Below, piece after piece: positions 24,965-34,443 of a DNA stretch of 64,000 bases. A program made the translations under genes and the position numbers. Under the pieces are notes generated by a model, which did no database searches, was not told where the DNA came from, and was given only the letters and a program-made list of their open reading frames with translations. Source of the stretch: Hyphomicrobium sp. CS1BSMeth3 (lineage in GTDB: Bacteria; Pseudomonadota; Alphaproteobacteria; Rhizobiales; Hyphomicrobiaceae); NCBI RefSeq assembly GCF_900117415.1, contig NZ_FPEI01000006.1, forward strand, positions 2,418,001-2,482,000, in the 5' to 3' direction. The first letter of the stretch is position 1, and each line of letters begins with the position of its first letter.

Positions 24965-26419
24965 ATGCGACTGACTGCCTGCGAGATTGCCGGATATCGT
25001 TCCCTGCGTGCCGTCAGGCTGCCGCTCGGACCGGTCAGCGTCCTCCTCGGGGAGAACGGCGCCGGCAAGACCAACTTGTTGCGCGCGCTGGAGCTGCTGC
25101 AGGCAGCGGCGACCGGAACGATCTGCCGGATGCTGGTGGAAGAAGGCGGACTGGAGCGCGTGCTCTGGTCGGGACGCCCCTCGGCGAACGACGGCTCCGC
25201 GCCGACGAGCCTCAGGTTCACGGCGCATTTCGCCAACATGCGCTATTCAACGGAGATCGGGGCGCCGAACGCTGGTGATGCGGCTCTCGCCGGCGAGCCG
25301 ATCGTGCGTGAAGAAGTGCTCGCGCATACGGGCATCGGCCCGGATGGCACCGGCGAGCGGATCGTCATGCACCGCGAGGGCGCGAGCGTGCGCCTGCGCG
25401 ATGCCAAGGGCGAGCGTCAGCACCTCAAGCAGCACCTGGCGCCCGCCGAAACCGCCCTCCATGCCATCCGCGATGGCGCGAGCTATCCCGAGCTCGCCTA
25501 TGTCCGGGAGCTGCTCGAGGGCTGGCGGATCTACCATCGTTTCAATCTGGCCGCCGATGCCCCCTCGCGGGCGCCCGCGCTGGCAGCCATGACGCCGGCA
25601 CTCGCAACCGATGGACGCGATCTTGCCGCAGCCATCGCCACGATCTCGAATATGCGGCGGGGCCCCGATGCGCTGCTCGGCCCTCTGCGCGACGCCTTTC
25701 CCGGCGCGACGCTCGAGCCCGCCGTCGCCGACGGCCGCGCGAGCTTCCAGCTCCGGCTCGCAGATATGGATCGCCCGCTCACGGCACGCGAGATGTCCGA
25801 TGGTACGCTGCAGTACCTCTGCCTGCTCGCGGTTCTCATGGCCTATCGCAAGCCGGCGCTCATCGCCATCAACGAGCCCGAGGCGAGCCTGCACGAGAGC
25901 TTCCTGCCGCCGCTCGCCCGCCTCATCGCCAAGGCCAATGGCGACGGCCAGATCTGCATCGTCACGCAGTCGGCTGCACTCGCGCGCGAGATCGCCAAGG
26001 CTGCCGACGTCCGCCCCATGAAGGTGCTCCGCGAGAACGGGCAAACGCGCATTGATGGCGTGGCTGCGCCCGTAGTGCTCACGCGGCCTGAGCCCGAGGC
26101 CTCATCGCCCCCAGCAGCAGCGGGCAGCAAGGCCTCGGCCGAAGAGCCTGCGCTGGATACTCAGATCGAGGAAGTCCGCAGCCTCACGGCCGCACGAGAT
26201 GTGCTCGCCGAGATCCGCAAGCTGATCGCGCGCCTGAGAGAGCATCCCGAGGAGCTCTCTGAAATTCATCCGAAGATCGAGGCACGTCTTGCGCGCCTGC
26301 GCTCGACGGCCGTGGCACTCCCGCCGGAGTTCTCGTCGCTCACCGGACGGCTCGACGAGGAGTTGCGCGCGATCGTCGCCAAGCCCGCCGGAGGCAAACG
26401 GTCCGCGTCGCTCTCCTGA
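24965..26419 (+). CDS. AAA-family (SMC/RecF-like) ATPase with helical C-terminal extension
   Basis: The 484-residue protein begins with an ABC/SMC-type half: Walker A GENGAGKTN (29-37), an interrupting lid region, a signature-like SDGTLQYL, and Walker B IAINEPEASLHESF followed by ICIVTQSAAL. This is the layout of stand-alone RecF/OLD-like ATPases, yet no TOPRIM nuclease domain follows; instead residues about 380-484 are a charged, Ala/Pro-linked helical tail. It directly abuts the convergent DUF1491 gene, with stop codons touching. Role unknown; DNA repair or a toxin-like defence ATPase are possibilities. Confidence 0.82.
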   Translation: MRLTACEIAGYRSLRAVRLPLGPVSVLLGENGAGKTNLLRALELLQAAATGTICRMLVEEGGLERVLWSGRPSANDGSAPTSLRFTAHFANMRYSTEIGAPNAGDAALAGEPIVREEVLAHTGIGPDGTGERIVMHREGASVRLRDAKGERQHLKQHLAPAETALHAIRDGASYPELAYVRELLEGWRIYHRFNLAADAPSRAPALAAMTPALATDGRDLAAAIATISNMRRGPDALLGPLRDAFPGATLEPAVADGRASFQLRLADMDRPLTAREMSDGTLQYLCLLAVLMAYRKPALIAINEPEASLHESFLPPLARLIAKANGDGQICIVTQSAALAREIAKAADVRPMKVLRENGQTRIDGVAAPVVLTRPEPEASSPPAAAGSKASAEEPALDTQIEEVRSLTAARDVLAEIRKLIARLREHPEELSEIHPKIEARLARLRSTAVALPPEFSSLTGRLDEELRAIVAKPAGGKRSASLS

Positions 26420-26758
26420 CTATTCGGCAGAAAGCCAGTCATCGAGGAAGTGGCGCCCGGCGCGATCCTCGACCTCGATGACCCAGATATCGCGGTCCAT
26501 GTCGCGCTCGCGGGCAATGAGGGCATCGACATCGCTCTCGGCCGCGGCCTGGCGGACGGAAACCCATTCCCGGTCGAGACGATCGACGAGGCCCGCCGGC
26601 GCCGGCCCGTAGAGATCGGCCGTGCCGTTCAAGTGCGCAATCTTGATGAAGATGACACCGGCATCCTCATCGCCGCGGTTGACGACGACGGCGGGCACGC
26701 CTTCGGTCGCGCAGCGTCTGATGTAGGCCTTCACCCAGATTTCGGACTTGAGGCGCAC
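26420..26758 (-). CDS. DUF1491 family protein
   Basis: A 112-residue protein reading LKSEIWVKAYIRRC, VNRGDEDAGVIFIKI and RDIWVIEVEDRAGRHFLDDWL, which is the conserved DUF1491 pattern found in alphaproteobacteria. No enzymatic motif is known. It is 18 bp downstream of the ELM1-like gene on the same strand, so both are probably one transcript. Confidence 0.85.
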   Translation of the reverse strand: MRLKSEIWVKAYIRRCATEGVPAVVVNRGDEDAGVIFIKIAHLNGTADLYGPAPAGLVDRLDREWVSVRQAAAESDVDALIARERDMDRDIWVIEVEDRAGRHFLDDWLSAE

Positions 26759-26776
26759 GAGCGAACTCCCCTTGGC

Positions 26777-27847
26777 TCAGGTCCCGGCCCTGCCGGAGAG
26801 CATGGCACGACGGCGCTCCCAGCGCTCGGCAATGGCCCGGGCAATATCCGCCGCCGCATAGAGCGGAGGATAGCTCCAGTCGTCCAGCGTCGTGACCATA
26901 TCGGGCAGGGCACGCGTCGCGCCATGCCGGGCGAGCGCGCCATGAAAGCGCTGGAACTTCGCGCTGCCGCCCGACGGTGAGAAGAGATGGATCGGCCGGC
27001 CGGTGACAGCAGGCTCGCCACACATGTTGACGCTATCCGCCGTGACGACGAAGCGGTCGGCGTGCGCGAGCATCGCGGGATAGGGGTTCTCGCCCGTGCC
27101 GTCCCAAAGGAAGCGGGGATAGTCCGCCGTGGTTTCGGCGATGGCTGCCACGAGCGATGGCGCCGTGCGCCGCGAGGGCGTGACGAGCAGGCCCGCGCCC
27201 TGCGCTGCAATCGACTGCAGAACTCCGGCAAGCCGCGCCTGATCGTCCGGCGTGAAATTGTAGCTGCTTCCATCGCCGCCGAGGAGCACGGCCACCCAAG
27301 GGCGCGGCACCGTAAGGAAGGCAGCGGGTGGTGCCATAGCGCGCAAATCCGCGAGCCGTGCCGGCGAAAAGCGATGCGGCGCCACGATGGTCGTGACGAC
27401 ATTCGCGCCGCGCCTCAAATCGTGCTCCGGCATCCAGAAGAGATCAGCCGTCGAGAGCGGCACCTTGGGATCCTGCAGAATGATCGTGTACGTCGCGCGT
27501 CCGGCGTGCCGCTTCAGCGCCCGGATGTACGGCGCGGTGAGGCGGCCGGCCGCGATCGCGAAATCGGGCCACGGCGGCGCGAAGGTCGATCCCGGCGCGC
27601 CGAACTGCTCGGACCGCGCCACGGGCACATACGGTGCCAGCGCCCGCTGGAGCCGGCCCGGACTGATCCGCTTGATCTCGTAGGAAAGCCCCAAGGCTTC
27701 GAACACGCCCCGGCACTGGGCCTCGTGACCGGCCTTGCCATCGCTGATGATCCAGCCCGATCGGCCACGCACAGCCGTCAGCAGCATTTCCTCGGATGAC
27801 AACGTCGGCCTGCTCCGTTTCGAGCCATGATGCGTCGCAATAGGCAT
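26777..27847 (-). CDS. ELM1/DUF1022 family protein (mitochondrial fission protein-like)
   Basis: The 356-residue protein carries the family segments WIISDGKAGHEAQCRGV, IILQDPKVPLSTADLFWMPEHD, RGANVVTTIVAPHRF, VAVLLGGDGSSYNF and FVVTADSVNMCGEP. The family resembles GT-B glycosyltransferases and its plant member ELM1 recruits a dynamin; the bacterial function is unknown. An ATG at 27847 is taken as start, with no good ribosome site; the ATG at 27787 after GAGGAA is an alternative that still keeps every motif. Confidence 0.83.
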   Translation of the reverse strand: MPIATHHGSKRSRPTLSSEEMLLTAVRGRSGWIISDGKAGHEAQCRGVFEALGLSYEIKRISPGRLQRALAPYVPVARSEQFGAPGSTFAPPWPDFAIAAGRLTAPYIRALKRHAGRATYTIILQDPKVPLSTADLFWMPEHDLRRGANVVTTIVAPHRFSPARLADLRAMAPPAAFLTVPRPWVAVLLGGDGSSYNFTPDDQARLAGVLQSIAAQGAGLLVTPSRRTAPSLVAAIAETTADYPRFLWDGTGENPYPAMLAHADRFVVTADSVNMCGEPAVTGRPIHLFSPSGGSAKFQRFHGALARHGATRALPDMVTTLDDWSYPPLYAAADIARAIAERWERRRAMLSGRAGT

Positions 27848-27939
27848 CAACGGCGCAATATTCTTGCTTCGGGGAGAGTGTGCAGACTAGAGTTCCCGCA
27901 CAATTCCTCAACCCCGGAAGCGATGGCAGCCCTCTTAGC

Positions 27940-28419
27940 ATGCGCGCCGAACTCGATGCCACGGATTGGCGCATCCTCAAGGAGTTGCAGACCGACGGCC
28001 GCATCACGAACGTGGCGCTGGCCGCCCGCGTCGGCCTCTCGCCGCCGCCATGCCTGAGGCGCGTGCGCGCGCTCGAGGAAGCGGGCCTTATCCGCGGCTA
28101 CCACGCCGAGCTCGATACGGCCCTGACTGGGTTCGAGGTGACGGCGTTCACCTCGGTACGTCTTCATGCTCAGGGCGAGCCGGATCTTCGGGAGTTCGAA
28201 AAGCAGATCCTCATGTGGCCGCTCGTCCGCGAGGCCTACATGCTCTCCGGCGATATGGACTACATGCTGCGCTGCGTGGCGCCCGATCTGCCGGCCTTCC
28301 AGGAGTTCGTTCTCGGCAAGCTCACGGCACTTCCGAACGTGGCGAGCGTGAAGACGACCCTGGTCCTGCGGCAAGCCAAGTACGACCCTGGCGTGCCGAT
28401 CTCGATCCCTGAGAAGTAG
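27940..28419 (+). CDS. Lrp/AsnC family transcriptional regulator
   Basis: The 159-residue protein has an N-terminal winged HTH (ELDATDWRILKELQTDGRITN, then VALAARVGLSPPPCLRRVRALE) and a C-terminal RAM ligand-binding domain ending with VASVKTTLVLRQAKYD. It should bind DNA as a dimer or octamer and respond to an amino acid. The ATG at 27940 fits family length; a GTG at 27880 after GGGGAGA would add 20 residues and has the better ribosome site, so the start is unsure. It is divergent from the ELM1-like gene. Confidence 0.88.
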   Translation: MRAELDATDWRILKELQTDGRITNVALAARVGLSPPPCLRRVRALEEAGLIRGYHAELDTALTGFEVTAFTSVRLHAQGEPDLREFEKQILMWPLVREAYMLSGDMDYMLRCVAPDLPAFQEFVLGKLTALPNVASVKTTLVLRQAKYDPGVPISIPEK

Positions 28420-28633
28420 GCTGCCCGCACCACACTCCACCACCAATTGTGGCAGTCACACGACACCCTGTGGCGCGCCGATTTTATCCACAGTTTCCTG
28501 ATGTTCACCGCGCTGAGCGATTCGATTCGCTCTGCCCGGTCCTCTATTGTCAGCCATCTTGTGCTCATAGCGCTCGTAAGGCGCGAGGCGCGGCTTTGCT
28601 TCTCTCACCGTCGCCCGTTAGTGGAGTACGAAA

Positions 28634-29764
28634 TTGGCGTTCCAGGACCAGTATCCGAGTGGCAGCGACCTGCCGCGCTCGCTGAGCGATCAGCTCCGGA
28701 TTCTGGAGCAGCAGCTCAACCGCTTGAGCGACAACGGACCCATCCAGCTCGTTCACCCCACCCGAGAGCCTCTCGGCCTGCCGACCGTCCTCGGCCGACC
28801 GATCGGGCTCGCCTCGCCCCCGCGCGCACCGATGCTGGGCGCGCCGGAGCCATATGGTGACGTGCAGGGCGCTCCGGCTCCGCAGAGGACATTCCGCCGG
28901 CGCATCACCATAGCCGGGGTCAGCCTGCTGCTCCTCTCCTCGACGGCCGTCATTCCCTCGCTCTGGCATTTCGCGGTGCCGGAGACGTCGGAGGAAGTCG
29001 CTCCGGCCGTCGTATCACTGAGGACCGAGCAGTTTGCGCACGCAGCGCGGGAGCTCGGGCAAGTGCAGCTTGTTGAGCCGGCGCCCGCTGAGATCGCGCC
29101 GGCCTCCGTGCCGCACACGGCCGCGCCTCAGTTCCGCGAGGCCCCCTCCCTGGCCGCCGCACGGCCAGTGGCGACCCTCACCGTTGCCGAAAGCGACCTC
29201 GCCCGCCTCAGTCTGCCGATGCTCGTCTCGGGTGGCGGACGCGCCTGGGCTGGAAGCGCCGTCGTCATCGACGGCCTGCCTGCGGAGGCCCGCGTCTCGC
29301 ATGGCATGAAGATCGCGCCCGATACCTGGACCGTCGGCATTGCCGATGTCGGCCATGCCGTGCTCTCGCTGCCGCGCACGACGCCGGATCGGCTGGAGCT
29401 TTCCGTACGCGTGGTCGCCGCCGACAGCCACGAGCTCGCCGCCAGCGCGCTGCGCATTCAGGTCCTGCGGAGCCCGGACCGGGCGGCTCAGCTTGTCCCT
29501 GCCGCGGTCTTCGAGCCTACGGCCGCCGAGACAGGCGCGGGACGGGAGATCGACCCGGCCCCGACCTCGCGTCAGGCCGTGAAAGTGAACCGCACGAAAC
29601 GCCCTGCCGTGCCCGCGAGCCCAATGGCACCGCCGCCCACTCAGACGGCCAAGCAGCAGGAGTGGCCGACGGCTACATCCGCTTGGGTGACCGAAGAGCG
29701 GCGAGAATTGCCAACGTTCGGCTTCGCGCCCATGCCGAAGTGGGCGCCTTTCAGCGATCGCTGA
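28634..29764 (+). CDS. Single-pass membrane protein of unknown function
   Basis: The 376-residue protein has a cytosolic head of about 90 residues with a short predicted coiled coil (LSDQLRILEQQLNRL), one membrane helix (ITIAGVSLLLLSSTAVIPSLW) and a long Ala/Pro-rich external part. Within that part a compact region near 185-290 (LTVAESDLARLSLPMLVSG, then DTWTVGIADV and LELSVRVVAADSHEL) looks like a beta-sandwich. The start is a TTG at 28634 with GGAG 7 nt upstream. No family recognised. Confidence 0.6.
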   Translation: MAFQDQYPSGSDLPRSLSDQLRILEQQLNRLSDNGPIQLVHPTREPLGLPTVLGRPIGLASPPRAPMLGAPEPYGDVQGAPAPQRTFRRRITIAGVSLLLLSSTAVIPSLWHFAVPETSEEVAPAVVSLRTEQFAHAARELGQVQLVEPAPAEIAPASVPHTAAPQFREAPSLAAARPVATLTVAESDLARLSLPMLVSGGGRAWAGSAVVIDGLPAEARVSHGMKIAPDTWTVGIADVGHAVLSLPRTTPDRLELSVRVVAADSHELAASALRIQVLRSPDRAAQLVPAAVFEPTAAETGAGREIDPAPTSRQAVKVNRTKRPAVPASPMAPPPTQTAKQQEWPTATSAWVTEERRELPTFGFAPMPKWAPFSDR

Positions 29765-29784
29765 GGCCGCTTTGCCTCGCACGG

Positions 29785-30267
29785 TCAGGCCAGTTGCTTG
29801 AGATAGACTGCGTACTCGACGCCATGAATGGGCGGCGCATCGCGCAGCTTCGCAAATCCCATGCGCAGATACATGGGCAGCGCCACGGTCATGATCGGGC
29901 TGGTGTGCAGTGCGATGACCTGACTGCCGTCACGACGCGCGCGATCGATGCAGGCTTCGGTGAGCGCGCGTCCGGCGCCCAGGCCACGCGACTGCGGATC
30001 CACGACGAGCATTCTGATGATCGGCCACGCTGCATCGAAGTACGGTGGCTTGGGCGCATGAGGCGCGACGTACGCGACCGCCCCGATGATCGTGCCGTCG
30101 TGCTCGGCGACAATGACCTTGCCCTTTTGAGCAAGTGCAGCCATCGAGCCGATGCCAGCCGCCAATGCCGGCCAGTCATCGTAGAGCAATTTGAATTGCG
30201 CGAAGGCGCTCAGGGCCACCTCGTTGACCCGGCTGCTGTCCGCCTCGCGAAAATCTCGAATGCGCAT
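29785..30267 (-). CDS. GNAT family N-acetyltransferase
   Basis: The 160-residue protein has the acetyl-CoA pyrophosphate loop SRGLGAGRAL (motif A) after IIRMLVVDPQ, and a C-terminal YLRMGFAKL that closes the GNAT fold. It should transfer an acetyl group to an amine; the acceptor is not identifiable. It lies 35 bp downstream of ybaB, in the position where recR often stands. Confidence 0.87.
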   Translation of the reverse strand: MRIRDFREADSSRVNEVALSAFAQFKLLYDDWPALAAGIGSMAALAQKGKVIVAEHDGTIIGAVAYVAPHAPKPPYFDAAWPIIRMLVVDPQSRGLGAGRALTEACIDRARRDGSQVIALHTSPIMTVALPMYLRMGFAKLRDAPPIHGVEYAVYLKQLA

Positions 30268-30302
30268 GTTCGAAAGCCCGTCGTGCGCATTGGAGAAACG
30301 CG

Positions 30303-30623
30303 TCAGAAGAGCTTCAGGCCCGGCGGCAGCGGCAGCCCGCCGGTCACCTCCTGCATGCGCTTCTGCATCTCGCCCTCGACCTTGCCCTTGGCATCCTGGA
30401 AAGCGGCGAGCACGAGGTCCTCGACGATCTCGGCATCGTCCGGCTTCAGCAGGCTCGGATCGATCTTCACCGACCGCATCTCGCCCTTGCCGTTGAGCGT
30501 CACCTTCACGAGGCCGGCGCCGGACTGCCCCGAGACCTCGAGCGCTGCAAGCTCCTCCTGCATGCGCTGCATGCGGCCCTGGATCTCCTGGGCCTGCTTC
30601 ATCATCTTCATCAAATCTTTCAT
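30303..30623 (-). CDS. ybaB: YbaB/EbfC nucleoid-associated protein
   Basis: A 106-residue DNA-binding protein with the family pattern [20 protein letters not shown], then a beta strand region [20 protein letters not shown] and [18 protein letters not shown]. It forms dimers that bind DNA at many sites. It follows dnaX by 65 bp on the same strand, the usual arrangement in bacteria. Confidence 0.95.
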   Translation of the reverse strand: MKDLMKMMKQAQEIQGRMQRMQEELAALEVSGQSGAGLVKVTLNGKGEMRSVKIDPSLLKPDDAEIVEDLVLAAFQDAKGKVEGEMQKRMQEVTGGLPLPPGLKLF

Positions 30624-30688
30624 CGACGTATCCTCTGTGCGCGACTGCAGGCCGAAGCTGCTTCCTTCATATAGGAGCTGAGCCCTTC

Positions 30689-32650
30689 TCAGCCCACCGC
30701 GCTGTCTTCACCCGGTTCCTCGTCACCCTCGTCCGCGCTCGGCGCCGCAATCGGGCGCACGCTCGCAATCTCGGCATCGGGGAACTGCTCGAGCACGGCC
30801 CGGACCGAGGGATGCTGCTTCAGGGCCTCGATCTCGGCGGCTTCCTCGGCACGCTTCTGCTCGCCGAGAGGCAGCTCGCCCGGCCGGCGGCTCAGCGCAA
30901 TGGTCCAGCGCCGCGCCGTCCACTTGTTGAGCTTCTCGCGCAGCTCGTTGGCAATCTCAGGTGGCGCGCCATCGAGCAGATGCAGCTCGATGCCCGCGTT
31001 GGGATCGAACTTGACGAGGCTCACGTGCTCCTCGAGATGGACTTTCAGGCGCGCGTCGCGCTTGCGGCCGACCAGATTGACTACGTCCTGGAATGAATTG
31101 AGCACGATGTCTTCGGGCCGCTCGATCGCAGAAGGACCGAGATCGTCCTCCTCGGCCTCGCTCTCGTCATAGATCTCCGGCGCCGCGGCCGGATCGGGCA
31201 TCTCGTCGAGCGGCGGCGCAAATCGGCCCTCGTCCTCGCTGTCATCTTCGGATGCAGGCCCCCGCGCCGTAGCGGGTGGCGTCGCCTCGCGGGCCTCGAC
31301 CTTTCCGGCAGAACGATCACTCTCCGCGGACGGCTTTGCCTCGCTCCGCCGCGGCGAGGGCACGCCCCCCAGCGCGCGGATGATCTCGTCGGGCGCCGGC
31401 AGGTCCGCCGTGTGCGCAATGCGGATGACGACCATCTCGGCTGCGGCACGCACGTCCGGCGCACGGCCCGCCTCGTCGAGGCCCTTGAGCAGCATCTGCC
31501 ACACGCGCGCGAGCAGCGGGATCGAGAGCTTCTCGGCAAGCGCAGAGGCGCGCCGCAATTCCTCGCCCGAGAGCACCTCGCGCTCAGTGCTCGCGCCCGC
31601 AACCTTGATGCGCGTCGCCGCGTGCACGGCCTCGGCGAGATCGCCCAGAACTTCCAGCGGATCGGCGCCGTCCTTGTAGAGCCCGTCGAGCGCTGCGAGT
31701 GCCTCGGCCGTGCGCCCGGAGAGCGTGTGCTCGATGAGGTCGTAGATGCGCCCGCGATCGGCGAGGCCGAGCATGGCGCGCACGGTCGGCCCCGTGACCG
31801 CGCCCTCGCCCATGGCGATCGCCTGATCGAGGATCGAAAGTCCGTCGCGCACCGAGCCCTCGGCCGCCCGCGCGATCAGCAGCAGGGCCTCGTCCTCGAC
31901 GGTCGCGCCTTCTTTCGCGGCGATCCGGCGGAAGTGCTCGGCGAGCACCGGCACCTCGACGCGGCGCAGATCGAAACGCTGGCAGCGCGAAAGCACCGTC
32001 ACCGGCACCTTGCGCACTTCCGTGGTCGCGAAGATGAACTTCACGTGCGGCGGCGGCTCCTCGAGCGTCTTCAGGAGCGCGTTGAACGCTCCCTTCGACA
32101 GCATGTGGACCTCGTCGATGATGAAGACCTTGTAGCGCGCGGCCATGGGCTTGTAGCGCGCGCTCTCGATGATCTCGCGGACATTGTCGACGCCGGTGTT
32201 CGAGGCCGCGTCGATCTCGATCACATCGGGATGGCGGCTCTGGATGATGGCTTCGCAATGCGCGCCATAGCCGTCCATCTCGACGGTCGGGCGATCGGGC
32301 AGCCCCGGCTTCACGTAATTCAGCGCGCGGGCAAGAATGCGCGCCGTCGTCGTCTTGCCGACGCCGCGCACGCCCGTCAGCATGTAGCCCTGAGCAATGC
32401 GGTCCGCCGCGAAAGCGTTCCGCAGTGTCGTGACCATGGCCTCCTGGCCGATCAGGTCATCGAAGGTCTCGGGCCGATACTTGCGCGCGAGCACGACATA
32501 GCCGCTCTCGGCAGGCTTGCCCGCCGGCGCCATCTCGGCGTCGGAGAAAAAGGACGGCCCGTCATCCGGCGACGGCAGATCGGCCGCATCGGCGGATCCG
32601 GGGGCGTGCTGCCCCTCGTCATCGCTGCCGGAACCTTTCCTGCGCGCCAT
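30689..32650 (-). CDS. dnaX: DNA polymerase III subunit gamma/tau
   Basis: Clamp-loader ATPase of the replicase. The region [18 protein letters not shown] begins the AAA+ core, followed by Walker [31 protein letters not shown] and the sensor segment [23 protein letters not shown]. Of the usual zinc-module cysteines only one remains, as is common in alphaproteobacteria. A long Pro/Glu-rich linker and a tau-like C-terminal domain follow. The start is uncertain: ATGs at 32650 and 32662 and a GTG at 32689 are all in frame and precede a variable, charged leader of about 50 residues. I see no poly-A slippery site for a gamma frameshift. Confidence 0.93.
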   Translation of the reverse strand: MARRKGSGSDDEGQHAPGSADAADLPSPDDGPSFFSDAEMAPAGKPAESGYVVLARKYRPETFDDLIGQEAMVTTLRNAFAADRIAQGYMLTGVRGVGKTTTARILARALNYVKPGLPDRPTVEMDGYGAHCEAIIQSRHPDVIEIDAASNTGVDNVREIIESARYKPMAARYKVFIIDEVHMLSKGAFNALLKTLEEPPPHVKFIFATTEVRKVPVTVLSRCQRFDLRRVEVPVLAEHFRRIAAKEGATVEDEALLLIARAAEGSVRDGLSILDQAIAMGEGAVTGPTVRAMLGLADRGRIYDLIEHTLSGRTAEALAALDGLYKDGADPLEVLGDLAEAVHAATRIKVAGASTEREVLSGEELRRASALAEKLSIPLLARVWQMLLKGLDEAGRAPDVRAAAEMVVIRIAHTADLPAPDEIIRALGGVPSPRRSEAKPSAESDRSAGKVEAREATPPATARGPASEDDSEDEGRFAPPLDEMPDPAAAPEIYDESEAEEDDLGPSAIERPEDIVLNSFQDVVNLVGRKRDARLKVHLEEHVSLVKFDPNAGIELHLLDGAPPEIANELREKLNKWTARRWTIALSRRPGELPLGEQKRAEEAAEIEALKQHPSVRAVLEQFPDAEIASVRPIAAPSADEGDEEPGEDSAVG

Positions 32651-32706
32651 GCCGCCCGACATCCTCGTGGAGAATGGGCCCATGAACACGTCATGGGCCG
32701 CAAAAA

Positions 32707-32800
32707 GGAGACTGGCAAACGACCCAAATCCTGATCGTTAGGGCTGCTTCCTTCCGGACCTGACCCGGTTGGCGAGGGACCCGTCCGCCGCCAGCCTCCC
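32707..32800 (-). ncRNA. ffs: Signal recognition particle RNA, small bacterial type (4.5S)
   Basis: On the minus strand the transcript contains the universal SRP core GGTCAGGTCCGGAAGGAAGC followed by AGCC, which forms the Ffh-binding hairpin. The ends pair perfectly over ten bases: GGAGGCTGGC with GCCAGTCTCC. Five Ts follow at once (32702-32706) and would terminate the transcript. Placement just upstream of dnaX is widespread in alphaproteobacteria. Confidence 0.95.
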
Positions 32801-32947
32801 GCGCCGCTTATCACACGATCGGGAGCCCCTCGCAACCCGCCCAAACCCCATGCGGCCAAGGCGACATGCAGCCGACGGAGCTTTCATCGGGCCCGAGCCT
32901 GCGCTATGGCCAGCAGGGGCAGCAGACCGGGGGGCTGACAGAGCAGC

Positions 32948-33901
32948 ATGGACGGCATCGACATCGTCTTGCGCGTAATCGGCGCATTCTACGCTCTTGC
33001 CGGCTTCTTCGCCGCCCGCGCGGCACTGACGTCGAACCTCATAGATCAGGCGATTGCCGCGATCAGCATGAAAAAGACCGAGCGGATCGAGACCCACCGC
33101 ACGATCTGGCTCCTCTCTCTCTCGGTGCTGTTCTTTGCCGGCGGCGCGTGCCTCATCCTGCTGCTCGAGCCGGCCGCCTGGCTCTTTGGAATAGCGACGC
33201 TCGTCCAGATCCTCTTTTTTCTCGTCCTCGGCCCCTACTACTTCGATGTCGCCGATCCGCCACCTCCAGAGGCCCGGCAGCGCAGCATCAACGCGTTCGT
33301 CGTTTTCGGCGCCTGCACTCTGCTCATCCTCTGGGCGGCTTACATGGGGCGCCTGACAAAGCTCACCGATGCGCCGCTACTTCTCTGGGGACCGGTCGCG
33401 GCGGCGATCGCCCTGCACATCGGCTACATCCTGCGCCACACGCTGGCGCCGCCAAAGCGCAAGCCGGGCTTCGCAGCCTTCGACAGCGGCGATGACGAGA
33501 GCGACATCCCGGTCGACTCCAAGCTCTCGGGCGCGGACATTGCGGGCTCGCGCCGCATCAAAGTGATGGCCGACTACGGCTGCTATCCGCTTTGGGCCAT
33601 GGACGAGGGAGCGATCGGCCCCTTTTCGCCGCAACACCTCGGCGTCTCAATGGAGCTGGAGAACGACCTTTGGAGCTGGGCGGCGGAGTTCGACATGTCG
33701 TTCAACATGGACGACCCTGCCAAATCCAGTTGGTCCGATGAACGCTACAGGCAGCACGTCGAGGAAGGGCTGGCGCTCGCGCGACGCATCAAGAGCGAGC
33801 TTCCCGATCGCGAGGTTTTCGCCCTCGACACCGAAGGGAAGCTCATCGAGATCGACACGGGGAGCGCTGCCGGAGCAATGCCGAGCGCCTCAGATCGTTA
33901 G
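32948..33901 (+). CDS. Polytopic membrane protein with cytosolic C-terminal domain, unknown function
   Basis: The 317-residue protein shows four hydrophobic helices (IVLRVIGAFYALAGFFAARA, IWLLSLSVLFFAGGACLIL, FVVFGACTLLILWAAYMG and LLWGPVAAAIALHIGYIL), with a further segment between the second and third. A soluble acidic tail of about 150 residues with RIKVMADYGCYPLWAMDEG and LALARRIKSELPDREVFALD follows. No family recognised. Its last 12 bp overlap the convergent NUDIX gene. Confidence 0.65.
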   Translation: MDGIDIVLRVIGAFYALAGFFAARAALTSNLIDQAIAAISMKKTERIETHRTIWLLSLSVLFFAGGACLILLLEPAAWLFGIATLVQILFFLVLGPYYFDVADPPPPEARQRSINAFVVFGACTLLILWAAYMGRLTKLTDAPLLLWGPVAAAIALHIGYILRHTLAPPKRKPGFAAFDSGDDESDIPVDSKLSGADIAGSRRIKVMADYGCYPLWAMDEGAIGPFSPQHLGVSMELENDLWSWAAEFDMSFNMDDPAKSSWSDERYRQHVEEGLALARRIKSELPDREVFALDTEGKLIEIDTGSAAGAMPSASDR

Positions 33902-34330
33902 CTGCTCATCGAGCCAATCCGGCAGGAAGGATAGCAGGCGCGCAAGGTCCGGCTCCTGGACCATGCTCGCGGCCTCCAAGACCGACACCCACGTGAACTG
34001 GCGCTCGGCCTGCTCGGGCCAGCGCTCACGCTGGACCCTGACGAGCAAGGGATAAACCGCGACACGGCAGTCCGCGGACGCAAAGAAATGCAGGCGCTTG
34101 CGGTAGGTGTAGCTGCCGATCGGGTCGGTAGAGATCTCGCCGACCAAGCCCGCTTCCTCTTCGGCCTCGCGCGCCGCCTGCTCGTAGGGCTCGAACGGCG
34201 GCTTCGGCCAGCCTTTGGGGATGATCCAGCGCTTCGTGCCGCGACTCGTGATGAGGCAGACCCGGATGTCCCCATCGAGTCGTATATAAGGCAGGGCGGC
34301 ATATTGCGCGTACTCGGCCACGGTCGGCAT
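33890..34330 (-). CDS. NUDIX hydrolase, diphosphoinositol-polyphosphate-phosphohydrolase-like
   Basis: The 146-residue single-domain protein carries IPKGWPKPPFEPYEQAAREA and EEEAGLVGE, the PKGW-type Nudix box of the DIPP/ApnA-pyrophosphatase group; the spacing between its first Glu and REA is slightly off the consensus. It would cleave a nucleoside diphosphate linked to X using Mg2+. It converges on the membrane-protein gene with a 12-bp overlap and is divergent from the deoxyribosyltransferase gene. Confidence 0.85.
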   Translation of the reverse strand: MPTVAEYAQYAALPYIRLDGDIRVCLITSRGTKRWIIPKGWPKPPFEPYEQAAREAEEEAGLVGEISTDPIGSYTYRKRLHFFASADCRVAVYPLLVRVQRERWPEQAERQFTWVSVLEAASMVQEPDLARLLSFLPDWLDEQLTI

Positions 34331-34443
34331 TCTCCAACTGCGCCTGAACCGCTTGTGGATGTCGGATGGGCGCCTAGATTGTGCAAGAGCACTCTACACG
34401 ATGATTCGGACCAGTCGGAGGCCAAGCGGATGAGACTTGACCC

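Noticed and set aside
24965-26758. Defence system made of the AAA ATPase and DUF1491 gene
   Set aside because: The genes converge with touching stops, and DUF1491 is co-directional with the ELM1-like gene, so they are not an operon.
30689-32650. Programmed frameshift for a gamma form of DnaX
   Set aside because: No A-rich slippery heptamer followed by a stem-loop is visible in the coding strand.
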